Shown: piece by piece, positions 27,017 through 36,794 of the stretch | How the letters are laid out: every line of letters starts with the position of its first letter | How positions within the stretch are numbered: the stretch's first letter is position 1 | Source: Bacteroidales bacterium | GTDB taxonomy: Bacteria > Bacteroidota > Bacteroidia > Bacteroidales > UBA4417 | DNA: 64,000 nt | Direction: 5' to 3' | NCBI GenBank assembly: GCA_016707785.1 | Contig: JADJGZ010000060.1 | Span: forward strand, 62,001-126,000 | Position numbers and translations under genes: made by a program | Notes under the pieces: model-generated | Databases searched by the model: none | Told to the model about the DNA's origin: nothing | What the model saw: only the letters and a program-made list of their open reading frames with translations

Positions 27017-29650
27017 TTAATCAATAGATGAGTTAATTGAAAAATGGAATTGACCCTTATTTGCTGTGGGAACGCCTGGAATAGCGTCAAAACCATATCC
27101 CCAATCAAGCCCTAATAATCCGAACATCGGGAGGAAAACACGCACCCCAACCCCGGCAGAACGTTTAAGGTCGAAAGGACTATAATCCCTGAATTTCAAC
27201 CATGCATTTCCAGCTTCCACAAATGCCATCCCATAAATTGTGGAATTTGGATTCAGTGAAAGAGGATACCTCAATTCAAGGGTATTCTTATTGTAAATGA
27301 TACCTCCTGTTGATTGGCTCAGGTAAGAGTTTGGTGTCATACTTTCGTTGGCATACCCACGGAAACCTACCAATTGCCTGCCATCAATGGCTGAATAACC
27401 GGTCATCCCATCGCCACCCATGAAGTACCTGTTGAATGGAGTAACTTCAAGGTCATTATTATATTTTCCAAGAAAACCGGATTTGGTACGGGCCATGAGC
27501 ACCAGGTCGCCTACAATCTGCTTATAGAAGGTGCCCATAAATTTCCATTGATGAAATTCCACGAGTCTGTACTTATCCTTTTCATCCATGGTACGGTATT
27601 TTTCCTTTGCTACCAATGAATAAGGTGGTGTGAATTCGAGTGAGAAATTAACCTCAGAACCGGACCTGGCATAAATCGTGGCATCGGTTGAATAACGGCC
27701 CAGGGAAACTGTATAGGAAAGATTATGATAATTTCCGTTTCCATCAATCGTAGTACCAAGAGAAGTATAGTTTTTAAGCTTATACCTCTGATAACTGATA
27801 CTGTTTGAAAGATTGAAATAATTATCGGGCCAGTTCAGCCTTCTTGAAAAAACAACCGACATACCGGTAATGTTATACGAATAATAACTGGCTGATGAGG
27901 TAGCCAATCCATTATTAAATGCAGATACATAAGCTGATACACTTAATTGCTGAGGCCTCTTTCCCCCTAGCCATGGTTCAGTGAACGAAGTACTGAAACT
28001 AAGGTATCCTTTACCGTAAGATTGCATCCTCAATGATAATTTCTGCCCATCACCTGAAGGCACAGGTTGCCAAGCACCTTTATTAAAGAAATTTCTCGCT
28101 GAGAAGTTATTAAATGACACTCCAAGCGTGCCGATCAGCCTTCCATAACCCCATCCACCACTAAGTTCAAGCTGGTCAGAAGAGGTTTCTTCCACTCCAT
28201 AGAGTACATCAACAGTTCCATCAGCAGGGTTAATATTAGGTGTTTGAATATCAATTTTTTCCGGATCAAAATACTTCATCTGGGCAAGTGAAGTCCTGCT
28301 CCTGAGTATATCCGAACGACTGAATAACCTGCCAGGCACCGAATATAATTCACGGATGATTACATGATCATTGGTTCGGGTGTTTCCTTTCACTATAACC
28401 TGGTTGATGGTCATCTGCTTCCCTTCCCTGATCCTGATCTGTATATCAATGGAGTCATTCTCTACATTCAATTCAATAGGCTCGATCTGGCAAGTAAGAT
28501 AACCGTCATCAACAAACAGGCTCATGAGGTCAACTCCATTGGGGTTGAACTGTAAAGCAGCTTCCAGCTGATCCTGCCTGAAAATGTCACCTTTCCTGAT
28601 ACCAAGCAGTAATGCCAGTTCATCAGCAGTATACTTTGTATTTCCAACGAAACTGATATCCCTGTGATAATATTTCCTGCCTTCTACAACAGAAAGATCA
28701 ATATTAATAAGTCCGTTCCCAACTTTATATATGCTATCCTTCAATAATTGGGCATCACGGTAACCATTATCATTAAATTTCCTGATCAGGTTCAGTTTAT
28801 CTTCATCATAATCTTCCTGGATAAACTTGGACGATTTGAAAATTCTGAATCTGAAATTATTATCGACAGTGGTCTTTACAAAATCAGGATACTCTTTGGC
28901 ACGGCCTGTGAATGCATATTCAACTCCTCCAAAGAGAACTTCCTGAATAAGTGTAAGTATTTTATAAGCTCCACGTTCCTTTGTTTTCTTCATGGAACTT
29001 TTCAGGGAAGGAATAGGCATTTTTTCATTTCCTTCTATATTGATACTGGCAATCCTGACACGACCATTTTTGGATATGTCAAATTTCAGGATGGTATAAT
29101 TTGCCCGTGCAGTATCTTTAAGTTGTTTAATATCAACCTCCACATCAAAGAACCCTTTCCCTATGTAATGTTTCTTAATTATGTTTGTGGAGCGTACCAG
29201 GAGATTTTCAGTAACAACATCACCGGCAACCAGTTTGATTTTCTCCCTCAGGTCATCAGCTTCTCCTTTACGGATTCCTGAAAAACTGAACTTTGAAAGT
29301 CGGGGGCGTTCAACCAGAATAATATCAAGGAAAGCCTGGTTATCCTGAATTCTGGATAGTTTAATTTTTACGTCATCGAAAAGACCTTGCTCCCATAACT
29401 TAACGATGGCAGTATGAATTTTTTCTCCGGGAATTTCAACCTTGTCACCTACTCTTAATCCGGAAAGCGTAACGAGTACTGAATTATCAAGATATTGAAC
29501 CCCGGTTACTGTGATACCTCCAATGATATAGCTTTTAGGTGCTCCATATTCCACGTCAGGCAGGTCTTCACCAATAGAAATCTGCGCGACTGTCGGTATT
29601 GATATTGCAAAAAATAGCAGGAAATAAAAAAAGCTTCGCTTCAGTGTCAT
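27017..29650 (-). CDS. bamA: Outer-membrane assembly factor BamA (Omp85)
   Basis: 877 residues: signal peptide, POTRA repeats through about residue 430 (YIIGGITVTGVQYLDNSVL, LSKFSFSGIRKGEADDL, IASINIEGNEKM, YHRDISFVGNTKYTADEL, INQVIVKGNTRTNDHVI), and a 16-strand barrel with the lid-loop motif VGFRGYANES and a C-terminal aromatic-rich strand (GQFHFSINSS). It inserts beta-barrel proteins into the outer membrane. The start overlaps the uppS stop (ATGA), so it is translationally coupled. Confidence 0.95.
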   Translation of the reverse strand: MTLKRSFFYFLLFFAISIPTVAQISIGEDLPDVEYGAPKSYIIGGITVTGVQYLDNSVLVTLSGLRVGDKVEIPGEKIHTAIVKLWEQGLFDDVKIKLSRIQDNQAFLDIILVERPRLSKFSFSGIRKGEADDLREKIKLVAGDVVTENLLVRSTNIIKKHYIGKGFFDVEVDIKQLKDTARANYTILKFDISKNGRVRIASINIEGNEKMPIPSLKSSMKKTKERGAYKILTLIQEVLFGGVEYAFTGRAKEYPDFVKTTVDNNFRFRIFKSSKFIQEDYDEDKLNLIRKFNDNGYRDAQLLKDSIYKVGNGLINIDLSVVEGRKYYHRDISFVGNTKYTADELALLLGIRKGDIFRQDQLEAALQFNPNGVDLMSLFVDDGYLTCQIEPIELNVENDSIDIQIRIREGKQMTINQVIVKGNTRTNDHVIIRELYSVPGRLFSRSDILRSRTSLAQMKYFDPEKIDIQTPNINPADGTVDVLYGVEETSSDQLELSGGWGYGRLIGTLGVSFNNFSARNFFNKGAWQPVPSGDGQKLSLRMQSYGKGYLSFSTSFTEPWLGGKRPQQLSVSAYVSAFNNGLATSSASYYSYNITGMSVVFSRRLNWPDNYFNLSNSISYQRYKLKNYTSLGTTIDGNGNYHNLSYTVSLGRYSTDATIYARSGSEVNFSLEFTPPYSLVAKEKYRTMDEKDKYRLVEFHQWKFMGTFYKQIVGDLVLMARTKSGFLGKYNNDLEVTPFNRYFMGGDGMTGYSAIDGRQLVGFRGYANESMTPNSYLSQSTGGIIYNKNTLELRYPLSLNPNSTIYGMAFVEAGNAWLKFRDYSPFDLKRSAGVGVRVFLPMFGLLGLDWGYGFDAIPGVPTANKGQFHFSINSSID

Positions 29651-30411
29651 CCTTTACAGTTTATAATTTGTTCGCTGGTCTTGCCAAAACGCCTCTCCCG
29701 GTGTTGATAATCTACGATAGCTTCATAAAGATCATTTTTCCTGAAATCCGGCCATAATTTAGGGGTGAAATAGAGTTCTGAATATGCAGACTGCCATATA
29801 AGGAAATTGCTGATTCTATATTCTCCGCTGGTCCTTATTACTAATTCCGGATCTGGAATATCCGGCATATTTAAGTAGGTTGAAAACAATTTTTCATTAA
29901 TCTTATTTTCGCTGAGGGTACCTTCTTTTACTGATTTTGCAATTGCTTTGGCAGCTTCAACTATCTCCCAGCGTCCACTGTAACTTAAAGCAAGAATCAG
30001 GTCCATCCTGGTATTATGAGAGGTTTTGTCAAGGGCTTCCTTTAATTCCTCTTTTACCTTAGCATCAAGGCAATGAAGGTTACCCATGGCTCTAAGACGA
30101 ATATTGTTATCATTTAATGTCTTAATCTCATTATTAATGGTAATCACCAACAAATGCATCAGGGCATTTACTTCTTCTTTGGGGCGATTCCAGTTCTCAG
30201 TAGAGAAAGCATATAATGTGAGAAATCTTACACCCAGTTCAGCAGCCGCTTCAGCGGTTTCTCTTACAGATTGAACACCATTCTGATGTCCGAAAACCCG
30301 ATGCTCGCCTCTTTGCTGGGCCCACCTGCCATTTCCGTCCATAATGATGGCAATATGCGCAGGAAGCCTGTTTCGGTCAACCTTTTCGAGCATATCATTT
30401 GTTTTCTCCAT
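29647..30411 (-). CDS. uppS: Isoprenyl transferase (undecaprenyl diphosphate synthase)
   Basis: 254 residues from the ATG at 30411 (a TTG 9 bases upstream is less likely). Motifs IAIIMDGNGRWA with catalytic D25, AFSTENWNRP, LALSYSGRWEI, and RTSGEYRISNFLIWQ are diagnostic of cis-prenyltransferases. It makes undecaprenyl diphosphate, the carrier for peptidoglycan and the lipid-linked sugars used by the 7-21 kb glycan locus. Confidence 0.95.
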   Translation of the reverse strand: MEKTNDMLEKVDRNRLPAHIAIIMDGNGRWAQQRGEHRVFGHQNGVQSVRETAEAAAELGVRFLTLYAFSTENWNRPKEEVNALMHLLVITINNEIKTLNDNNIRLRAMGNLHCLDAKVKEELKEALDKTSHNTRMDLILALSYSGRWEIVEAAKAIAKSVKEGTLSENKINEKLFSTYLNMPDIPDPELVIRTSGEYRISNFLIWQSAYSELYFTPKLWPDFRKNDLYEAIVDYQHRERRFGKTSEQIINCKG

Positions 30412-30475
30412 TCTCGACAAATATAGGGGTTTGTACTTAGCAGCCCGGCTTACTGTGTGTTAATTATTCTTAATG

Positions 30476-31291
30476 CTAATATCCTTCTCGCTGATGGTCC
30501 AGACAACGTTCCTTGCTCAACATCCGTATCTTAACAACCAAAGTAATTCCTGCAAAAGAATACCAATCCTTATCCTTTGAATTTCCTCTCTGCATACCGG
30601 AATTATGACTCAAAGTAGGATCTGAAGCCATTTCCGCTACAGATGCTGATGATGGACTTGAACCCGCCAGGTTTTTATAATAGGTTGTGCTTACATCATC
30701 AAGGTAATCAGTTGTTGTTTTCCTCATGCCCCATTCAGCGCCAACCCCAATAAGTTTATTTATACTTACTTTTAGACCAACTCCGAATGGTATACTAAAT
30801 GCATATAATCGATAGGGATCACGGCCGGTACCTTGTCCTTCGGTTGACAAAGGTTTTAATTCCATCTTGGCACCATTCACATTGCCATAAGGTTTGAAAA
30901 AGAACACCGAACCTCCACCAAAAATATAGGGTGTCCACCAATGCATTTTGCTGCCAATAAAATACTCCAGGAAATTTACCTCAAACTGCACTCCGACTTC
31001 ATCAACCGGCGATGAAAAATTAAGGTTCCTGGATGGATTGGCTTTACTTCTGGCATCACTGGCTTCAATTTTGCCATGTAAATAATGGGCTTGCAACGCC
31101 ATCCGATGATTGATATTATACCTGTACAATGCCCCATATGCCGGTCTTGGCATAAGGAAGAGCTTCTTTGGATTAAGGTCTCCCATGTAATAGGACACCC
31201 CTCCAAAAACGCCTAGATCCCCCGTCCGCTGAGCAAAAAGCGTTGGAGTCCAAAGCATTAAAATCACAAAAAAAACACAGGATTTACGCAT
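30476..31291 (-). CDS. porG: PorG-like outer-membrane protein (DUF6089), type IX secretion-associated
   Basis: 271 residues: signal peptide (cleavage after LFAQ), then an eight-stranded-barrel type pattern with GDLGVFGGVSYYMGDLNP, WWTPYIFGGGSVFFF and GVGLKVSINKLIGVGAEWGMRKT. Family DUF6089 includes PorG of Porphyromonas, a T9SS outer-membrane component whose gene lies just upstream of uppS-bamA-ompH, the same order as here. Assignment rests on both resemblance and this conserved position. A -7 box lies 17 bases before the ATG. Confidence 0.8.
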   Translation of the reverse strand: MRKSCVFFVILMLWTPTLFAQRTGDLGVFGGVSYYMGDLNPKKLFLMPRPAYGALYRYNINHRMALQAHYLHGKIEASDARSKANPSRNLNFSSPVDEVGVQFEVNFLEYFIGSKMHWWTPYIFGGGSVFFFKPYGNVNGAKMELKPLSTEGQGTGRDPYRLYAFSIPFGVGLKVSINKLIGVGAEWGMRKTTTDYLDDVSTTYYKNLAGSSPSSASVAEMASDPTLSHNSGMQRGNSKDKDWYSFAGITLVVKIRMLSKERCLDHQREGY

Positions 31292-31307
31292 AAATTTTTC
31301 GGGCAGG

Positions 31308-31315
31308 CAAAAGTA
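31308..31315 (-). promoter_or_regulatory. Putative -7 box of porG-uppS-bamA operon (TACTTTTG on minus strand)
   Basis: CAAAAGTA on the plus strand, exact consensus, 17 bases upstream of the porG-like ATG, heading the envelope-biogenesis operon. Confidence 0.45.
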
Positions 31316-31449
31316 CTATTTTTATCTAAATGGATTACATGGTTTCCACCACATGAATCCATTCATGCATGCTCATAATTAACTGAGAAAAGGCTCTTTT
31401 ATTGTAATCCCGGATGCATCAAAGTGCTGTAAATTCAGCTGAATCACAA

Positions 31450-32334
31450 CTAGTTTCTGATATCCATTCCCCAATTTAGCTTTGCACGGAGGGTTGAAAA
31501 GAAATTCTCATTTTTTCTTTGTAGAAGATTCACTTCAAAGCCGGCCTTCTTAATGATCAGGTCTGTTTCCTGGTCAAGCAGTGCCATCCTGGAATCTAGC
31601 CTTATAAGAGCCTGTTTCTCACGACCATCAACCTTAATTCTGATCACACAATTGTCGGGGATAACTACGGGTCTGACAGTTAAATTATGCGGAGCAATCG
31701 GAGTGATGACAAAACTGCTGGAATCGGGAGTAATGATAGGGCCATTGCAACTCAGTGAATAAGCAGTCGACCCGGTGGGTGTTGCAATCAGCAATCCATC
31801 AGCCCAATATGAGTTAAGGAAAAAACCATCAACCCAAACCTGGACAACTACCATGGAAGAGGTTTCCTTTTTATTGATAGATAGTTCATTAAGGGCAAAA
31901 CCCAAATCCCCGAATAAAGTTTTTGGGGATTCAATACTTATCAGTGTTCTTTTCTCTATGGTAAAACGCCCTTCAATGATATCGGAAATTGCGGGAAGTA
32001 TCTCCGTACGCGGGATACTTGAAAGAAACCCCATACGGCCCAAATTAATACCGACAATAGGAATCCCTGAATCCCTGACGATCTGAACGGCATCCAACAT
32101 CGTACCATCTCCACCTACTGAAATAAGATAATCAGCCTTCCCCCTGAGTTGATCATGGTTATTAAATGTGCGGATATCCTGGTTCAGCACAATATTTCCC
32201 TTGATAAACTGGTAGAAAGATTCCCAAATGATCAGACTGCAACCCGAGTCTTCCAGTTTACCGATTAATAAGCGGAAATAGTCCAGGTGATCCTGATTAA
32301 AAGCCTTCCCAAAAATTGCAACTGTCATTTTCAT
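31450..32334 (-). CDS. nadK: NAD kinase
   Basis: 294 residues. GGDGT at residues 74-78 is the catalytic motif; NEL(S) region FALNELSINKKE, then DGLLIATPTGSTAYSLSCNGPI and a C-terminal VRPVVIPDNCVI complete the family. It phosphorylates NAD+ to NADP+. It follows the Omp85-like gene by 12 bases; the CBS, Omp85-like and nadK genes form one minus-strand unit upstream of porG. Confidence 0.94.
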   Translation of the reverse strand: MKMTVAIFGKAFNQDHLDYFRLLIGKLEDSGCSLIIWESFYQFIKGNIVLNQDIRTFNNHDQLRGKADYLISVGGDGTMLDAVQIVRDSGIPIVGINLGRMGFLSSIPRTEILPAISDIIEGRFTIEKRTLISIESPKTLFGDLGFALNELSINKKETSSMVVVQVWVDGFFLNSYWADGLLIATPTGSTAYSLSCNGPIITPDSSSFVITPIAPHNLTVRPVVIPDNCVIRIKVDGREKQALIRLDSRMALLDQETDLIIKKAGFEVNLLQRKNENFFSTLRAKLNWGMDIRN

Positions 32335-32346
32335 TTCTCCTGAATT

Positions 32347-33786
32347 TCAAATTCCGGCAATAAAGTGTATAAAGATACCATTTTCACCGGATCTGTTAAA
32401 TGAGTATTCAATTCGAAACACCTTGTCATAATAGGTAACGAGGTCGAGTCCGATACCTGTGCCCAACAATAAAGTCTGAGGCAATTTATTCCCACTTTCG
32501 ATTCCGGAATCAGCCCATGTATAGCCGGCATCACCGAATGCTGTGAGATAAGCCGCATAATGAATTTTACCAAATTTTGGAGAAGGGATGGCACCTACGG
32601 TAATTTCCTTTTCCGGAAGCAAGGCAAACCTGATAGAATTGCGGGTCAGAAGGTAATGAGTACCATCTATAACATAGTATTCATAACCCCTCACATAGTC
32701 ACGGTCATAGCCTAACCCCTGCATCAGGAAATAGGGCTGATGCTTGTTTGCCGATATCTTACCCACCAGGCTGCCTCCATAATACCAGCGTTTTGAAATC
32801 GGGATAAATATTCGGGAGGTTGATTTCATCCAAAACTGATTAACCGGCTTTTCGAAAGCCAGTCCAAATCCTCCTTTCAGTATTTCCAAATCCATATACC
32901 AGCCTGATAGCGGATAATACCGTGCATCCCGGTAATCCGCTTTCAGCTTATAATAGAGGCTCAAATAATTGCCAGAACCAAACTCCTTGTAAAAATAGTC
33001 CGGATTGGCTTTTAATAAGGTATCTGCAAATGAAACATACTGATACTTCAATGACAGGTTATGCATCACATGAATGTTTCTCCTGTAGGATATGAGCCAT
33101 GCAACATAAATCTGCTTCAGCAGGTGGTTTTCATCAAAAAGGTATTTCAAATGGTCTGATATAGTGGAAAAGCCCACTTCTCTCCTGTTCAGGTATCCCA
33201 TCTCGATTCCTGTACCTAATTTCTTTGCCTTATCAATATAAGGAATTGAATAAATTAATGAGAAATGCTGGTTTTTCCCGAACCTCAGCAAAAGATCCAG
33301 GTTTTCCATTCTTCCTCTGAAATTGCTCCATTTCAAACGAAACCCATAATTAACCCTGGAATAATCCCTGGATTTCCACCAGGAATTAAAATTCCGGTCT
33401 GTGAGTTCAAAGATTGGTGATGGCCATATGTACCACCTCTCAACTACTTCTATCCGGATATCAAGGCTATTCCCATTTTTTACCTCATAAATTGACACAA
33501 AATTGAACAGTGAAGTATTGAGGAGATTTTTGCGTGACTGCTCAATCCGTTGCTCATAATCGGAGCTATACAAGGTATCGCCTTCTTTAAAAAGCAGTTC
33601 CCGATATAAGATCACATCTTTTGTAATCGCATTACCCAGGAAGGAGATTTTATTTACAACAAACCATGGATGATCTGCGTCAAAAGGATGGGATATTGCA
33701 AATGAAACTTGATTAACCAGTAAAAACGCCATGCCTGAAAGAATAATCCTTAGAACTTTGGCAAATTCCCGCATGGATAGTTTCAT
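32347..33786 (-). CDS. Second Omp85/TamA-like outer-membrane protein
   Basis: 479 residues: a hydrophobic N-terminus (signal, cleavage near SFA), one POTRA-like domain (WFVVNKISFLGNAITKDVILYRELLFKEGD) and a 16-strand-type barrel ending in FRIEYSFNRSGENGIFIHF. It has the VRGYEYYVIDG lid-loop motif corresponding to (V/I)RG(Y/F) of Omp85 proteins. A single POTRA places it nearer to TamA/TPS-like or 'BamA-like' accessory proteins than to BamA. Substrate unknown; a role in outer-membrane protein or lipid insertion is inferred. Confidence 0.75.
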   Translation of the reverse strand: MKLSMREFAKVLRIILSGMAFLLVNQVSFAISHPFDADHPWFVVNKISFLGNAITKDVILYRELLFKEGDTLYSSDYEQRIEQSRKNLLNTSLFNFVSIYEVKNGNSLDIRIEVVERWYIWPSPIFELTDRNFNSWWKSRDYSRVNYGFRLKWSNFRGRMENLDLLLRFGKNQHFSLIYSIPYIDKAKKLGTGIEMGYLNRREVGFSTISDHLKYLFDENHLLKQIYVAWLISYRRNIHVMHNLSLKYQYVSFADTLLKANPDYFYKEFGSGNYLSLYYKLKADYRDARYYPLSGWYMDLEILKGGFGLAFEKPVNQFWMKSTSRIFIPISKRWYYGGSLVGKISANKHQPYFLMQGLGYDRDYVRGYEYYVIDGTHYLLTRNSIRFALLPEKEITVGAIPSPKFGKIHYAAYLTAFGDAGYTWADSGIESGNKLPQTLLLGTGIGLDLVTYYDKVFRIEYSFNRSGENGIFIHFIAGI

Positions 33787-33793
33787 TGAGTGA

Positions 33794-34456
33794 TTAAATA
33801 TTCAGATAATTCATCAGGATATTGTACCGCTCCCTCAGGCTATCAAAATAATCTGATTCAAAATAAGATGCTTTGATAGTGTAATTATAGCGCAGAAAAG
33901 TCTGGATAATTGGCTGTATATCCATTTTATTTAACTTAAGTGTTAGTTCAGCCCGGAGGGAATCGGGCTGTGATTTCATATATAAGCTCAACAAGCGAGC
34001 ATCATTGGATTCAATGATCTGGGCAATTTCAATTAATGAGAAATCATTTACATTCAGTTCAAGGACAATGATTCCTCCGGGATTATCGACAGCTGTAATA
34101 GTTGAAAGATTTTCGACCAGGCCTGTCAGGGTTATTACGCCGAGGTAATGATTATTCTCATCTACCACAGGTAAAAGGCTGAGCTTGAATTCCGCAAATG
34201 CACTGATAACTGAATAGACATGGTTGGATTGCAAAACAGCAATTTTACTTGGGCTAAGGTTATGCTTTTCTAAAGTTTCCTCAAAGCTGTTGGCTGAATA
34301 GATCTCGTCTTCTGTAACCAGTCCGAGGTAATTGGTTCCATCCACAACCGGAAGATGTGACACTTTAAATTCATCGAACCAATGCAATGCGGTTAATCCT
34401 GTATCTGTTGGTGAAAGATTCAGAACGTCTCTGGTGATCAAATCCCTGGCAATCAT
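33794..34456 (-). CDS. CBS-pair domain protein
   Basis: 220 residues with two CBS motifs: DLITRDVLNLSPTDTG...VSHLPVVDGTNYLGLVTEDEI and a second ending LSLLPVVDENNHYLGVITLTGL. The C-terminal ~75 residues resemble an ACT-like small fold. CBS pairs usually bind adenine nucleotides; no catalytic domain is present. Members of this family sit immediately before nadK in many Bacteroidota. Confidence 0.85.
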   Translation of the reverse strand: MIARDLITRDVLNLSPTDTGLTALHWFDEFKVSHLPVVDGTNYLGLVTEDEIYSANSFEETLEKHNLSPSKIAVLQSNHVYSVISAFAEFKLSLLPVVDENNHYLGVITLTGLVENLSTITAVDNPGGIIVLELNVNDFSLIEIAQIIESNDARLLSLYMKSQPDSLRAELTLKLNKMDIQPIIQTFLRYNYTIKASYFESDYFDSLRERYNILMNYLNI

Positions 34457-34574
34457 AGCTCGAGTTCTTTAAGTGTAACATAAAGGAATAGTAAAGATTT
34501 AAGCAGAAACAACCTGTAAAAGCAAATAACCCTTTCCATTTTCAATAGTATCTCAATCCTATCCCTGTGTTTTG

Positions 34575-34582
34575 TAGTTTTG
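34575..34582 (+). promoter_or_regulatory. Putative -7 box of pdxJ promoter (TAGTTTTG)
   Basis: Exact TAnnTTTG match ending 20 bases before the pdxJ ATG at 34602. Confidence 0.45.
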
Positions 34583-34601
34583 CAGTAAAGAAGATTTGGC
34601 A

Positions 34602-35315
34602 ATGACAAAGTTAAGTGTAAATATTAATAAAATAGCCACGATCCGGAATGCCAGGGGTGGAAATATGCCGGATGTATTGAAAGCAGCTATAGATTGTGAG
34701 CTTTTCGGAGCCGAAGGCATCACTGTTCATCCACGGCCGGATGAAAGGCATATCAGGTATAAGGATGTATTTGAGATCAGCCCAATGATCAGGACTGAAT
34801 TCAATATTGAAGGGAATCCGATCCCTCAATTTATTGAGATGGTGCTGAAAATTAAGCCCCACCAGGTAACGCTTGTCCCGGATTCACATGATGTACTTAC
34901 ATCCAATGCAGGCTGGGATACGAAAACACACAGGAATTTCCTGAAAGAAGTAATTGCTGAATTCAAATCACAAGGCATCAGAACCTCTATTTTCGTTGAT
35001 CCGGATGTTGAAATAATCCGTGCAGCAGTTGAAACAGGCACTGACAGGATTGAATTATACACCGAATCTTATGCACGCCTATATCCCATAAACCGGGAAA
35101 CAGCCATTGAACCTTATATCATAGCTGCCAATGCGGCAATAGAAGCTGGCCTTGGAATAAATGCCGGGCATGACCTGGACCTCAATAATCTTTGGTATTT
35201 CTCACGTAATATCCCCGGACTTCTTGAAGTTTCTATCGGACACGCCCTGGTTAGTGATGCCCTTTATTTCGGACTTGAGAAAACTATTCAATCATACCTT
35301 TTACAATTGAAGTAA
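34602..35315 (+). CDS. pdxJ: Pyridoxine 5'-phosphate synthase
   Basis: 237 residues from the ATG at 34602. Motifs include LSVNINKIATIRNARGG, GITVHPRPDERHIR, FNIEGNP, VTLVPDSHDVLTSNAGWD, GTDRIELYTESYA and GLGINAGHDLDLNN, all typical of PdxJ. It condenses 1-deoxyxylulose 5-phosphate with 3-amino-2-oxopropyl phosphate to give pyridoxine 5'-phosphate (DXP-dependent vitamin B6 route). A perfect -7 box lies 20 bases upstream. The stop overlaps the next ATG by one base. Confidence 0.95.
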   Translation: MTKLSVNINKIATIRNARGGNMPDVLKAAIDCELFGAEGITVHPRPDERHIRYKDVFEISPMIRTEFNIEGNPIPQFIEMVLKIKPHQVTLVPDSHDVLTSNAGWDTKTHRNFLKEVIAEFKSQGIRTSIFVDPDVEIIRAAVETGTDRIELYTESYARLYPINRETAIEPYIIAANAAIEAGLGINAGHDLDLNNLWYFSRNIPGLLEVSIGHALVSDALYFGLEKTIQSYLLQLK

Positions 35316-35911
35316 TGAGACATTCAAAATCCCTTCTTTTCCTTTTCGTTGTATCTCTTACATATAGTGTTTACTCCCAAACCATTATTGATGCAACCCA
35401 ACTGGAAACCCATGACGGACTTGCTTATCAATCGGGAAGTAAGACCCCGTTCTCCGGAAATGCTGTTCACTGGTTTCGTCCCGGACAGAAACAGGTTGAA
35501 TCGGGTTACCTGAATGGGAAACTGTCAGGTATCGAGACAACCTGGTATGGGGATGGAAAGAAATTCATGGAGATCACTTATGTAAATGGTGATTTTAATG
35601 GACCTTACAGGCAGTGGTATCCTAACGGGCAGCTTGAACTTGAGAAAATTTATTCAGGTGGTATGATGAATGGACCTTCTACTCATTGGTATGAAAACGG
35701 GAATAAAGAAAACGAAGGTGTATTCAATGATTGTCGTGAAACAGGATCCTGGGTATTCTATCATCCCAATGGAACAAAAATGAAGGAAGGTATTTTCAAA
35801 GAAGGATTTGAAGAAGGGAAATGGTTATTCTGGGATGAGTCTGGCAAAAAAATGAAAGAAGTGATCTATAAAGATGGAACACAAATCAGTGAAACGATTA
35901 TTGATCAATAA
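35315..35911 (+). CDS. Secreted YwqK-type MORN-like repeat protein
   Basis: 198 residues: signal peptide (cleavage after VYSQ), then five or six ~23-residue repeats with the pattern G-x-W-x-x-W-Y-x-x-G-x-x-x-x-E-x-x-Y (NGPYRQWYPNGQLELEKIY, GSWVFYHPNGTKMKEGIF, GKWLFWDESGKKMKEVIY). The family is often labelled 'YwqK antitoxin', but a signal peptide and no toxin partner make a structural or surface role more likely. It overlaps pdxJ by one base and precedes the next gene by 7. Confidence 0.8.
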   Translation: MRHSKSLLFLFVVSLTYSVYSQTIIDATQLETHDGLAYQSGSKTPFSGNAVHWFRPGQKQVESGYLNGKLSGIETTWYGDGKKFMEITYVNGDFNGPYRQWYPNGQLELEKIYSGGMMNGPSTHWYENGNKENEGVFNDCRETGSWVFYHPNGTKMKEGIFKEGFEEGKWLFWDESGKKMKEVIYKDGTQISETIIDQ

Positions 35912-35918
35912 GAACATC

Positions 35919-36794
35919 ATGAAATCCACAACTCTCTTACTGAAACGATGGTGGATCATTGCGATTACAGTTTTTTTTGTAGTCCCCACCCTTCAATGCC
36001 AGCAGAAAATAAATTTCCTTCATGAATCCATTCAACAGAAATGGAAATCTCCGGAAGGGTTAATGATTCCGGAATCTGTTAAGTATGATTCCGACAGGAA
36101 GGTTTTATATATTTCCAATATTAATGGAATTCCTTCTGAAAAAGATGGAAACGGGTTCATTTCTAAACTATCGCTAGATGGACAAATAATTGATTTAAAA
36201 TGGATTACAGGTCTGGACGCCCCGAAAGGAATGGGGATCTTTCAAGACTTTCTCTATGTGAGTAATATTACAGAGATTGTGAAAATTGATATCCTGAAAG
36301 GTGAAATCGTAAAAAGATATCCTGCAATAGGTTCACAATTCCTGAACGATATTGATATAGATGAAAAGGGCACTGTTTTTTGTTCAGACATGAAATCTTC
36401 AAGTATATATCGCATTGATAATGACACAGCTACCGTTTGGATAAGTGGAGAAGACCTTAAAGGTTGCAACGGTTTATATTATAGCCAGGGGTATTTGTTT
36501 ATAGGAGCGGATGGTAAAATCCTGAAGGCTGATATAACCACGGGGCAACGACAAATCGCATTCACTCAGACCGGCTCAATTGATGGATTGGAATCCTATG
36601 AGAAAGAAATGTTCCTTTTTAGCGATTATAAAGGCTCGGTATATAAAGCACATTCGGGGGCTGAGAAGGAGCTTCTTCTAAATACAACTTCTTCAGGAAT
36701 CAATGCAGCTGATATTGAATATATTCCGGAATTAAAACTACTGTTGGTACCAACTTTTAATGATAATCACGTGACTGCATACCAGTTATTATGA
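35919..36794 (+). CDS. Exported SMP-30/gluconolactonase-like beta-propeller protein
   Basis: 291 residues from the ATG at 35919 (an in-frame ATG at 35874 would overlap the previous gene). Signal sequence, then propeller blades with repeated strands: IPESVKYDSDRKVLYISN, GLDAPKGMGIFQDFLYVSN, FLNDIDIDEKGTVFCSDM, GCNGLYYSQGYLFIGADG, ADIEYIPELKLLLVPTF. The residue pattern fits SMP-30-like six-bladed propellers; no substrate is assignable. The ATGA overlap with the next gene suggests coupling. Confidence 0.75.
   Translation: MKSTTLLLKRWWIIAITVFFVVPTLQCQQKINFLHESIQQKWKSPEGLMIPESVKYDSDRKVLYISNINGIPSEKDGNGFISKLSLDGQIIDLKWITGLDAPKGMGIFQDFLYVSNITEIVKIDILKGEIVKRYPAIGSQFLNDIDIDEKGTVFCSDMKSSSIYRIDNDTATVWISGEDLKGCNGLYYSQGYLFIGADGKILKADITTGQRQIAFTQTGSIDGLESYEKEMFLFSDYKGSVYKAHSGAEKELLLNTTSSGINAADIEYIPELKLLLVPTFNDNHVTAYQLL

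Noticed and set aside
35315..35911. Toxin-antitoxin module (YwqK antitoxin)
   Set aside because: It has a signal peptide and no toxin-like gene beside it; the family name is a carry-over.
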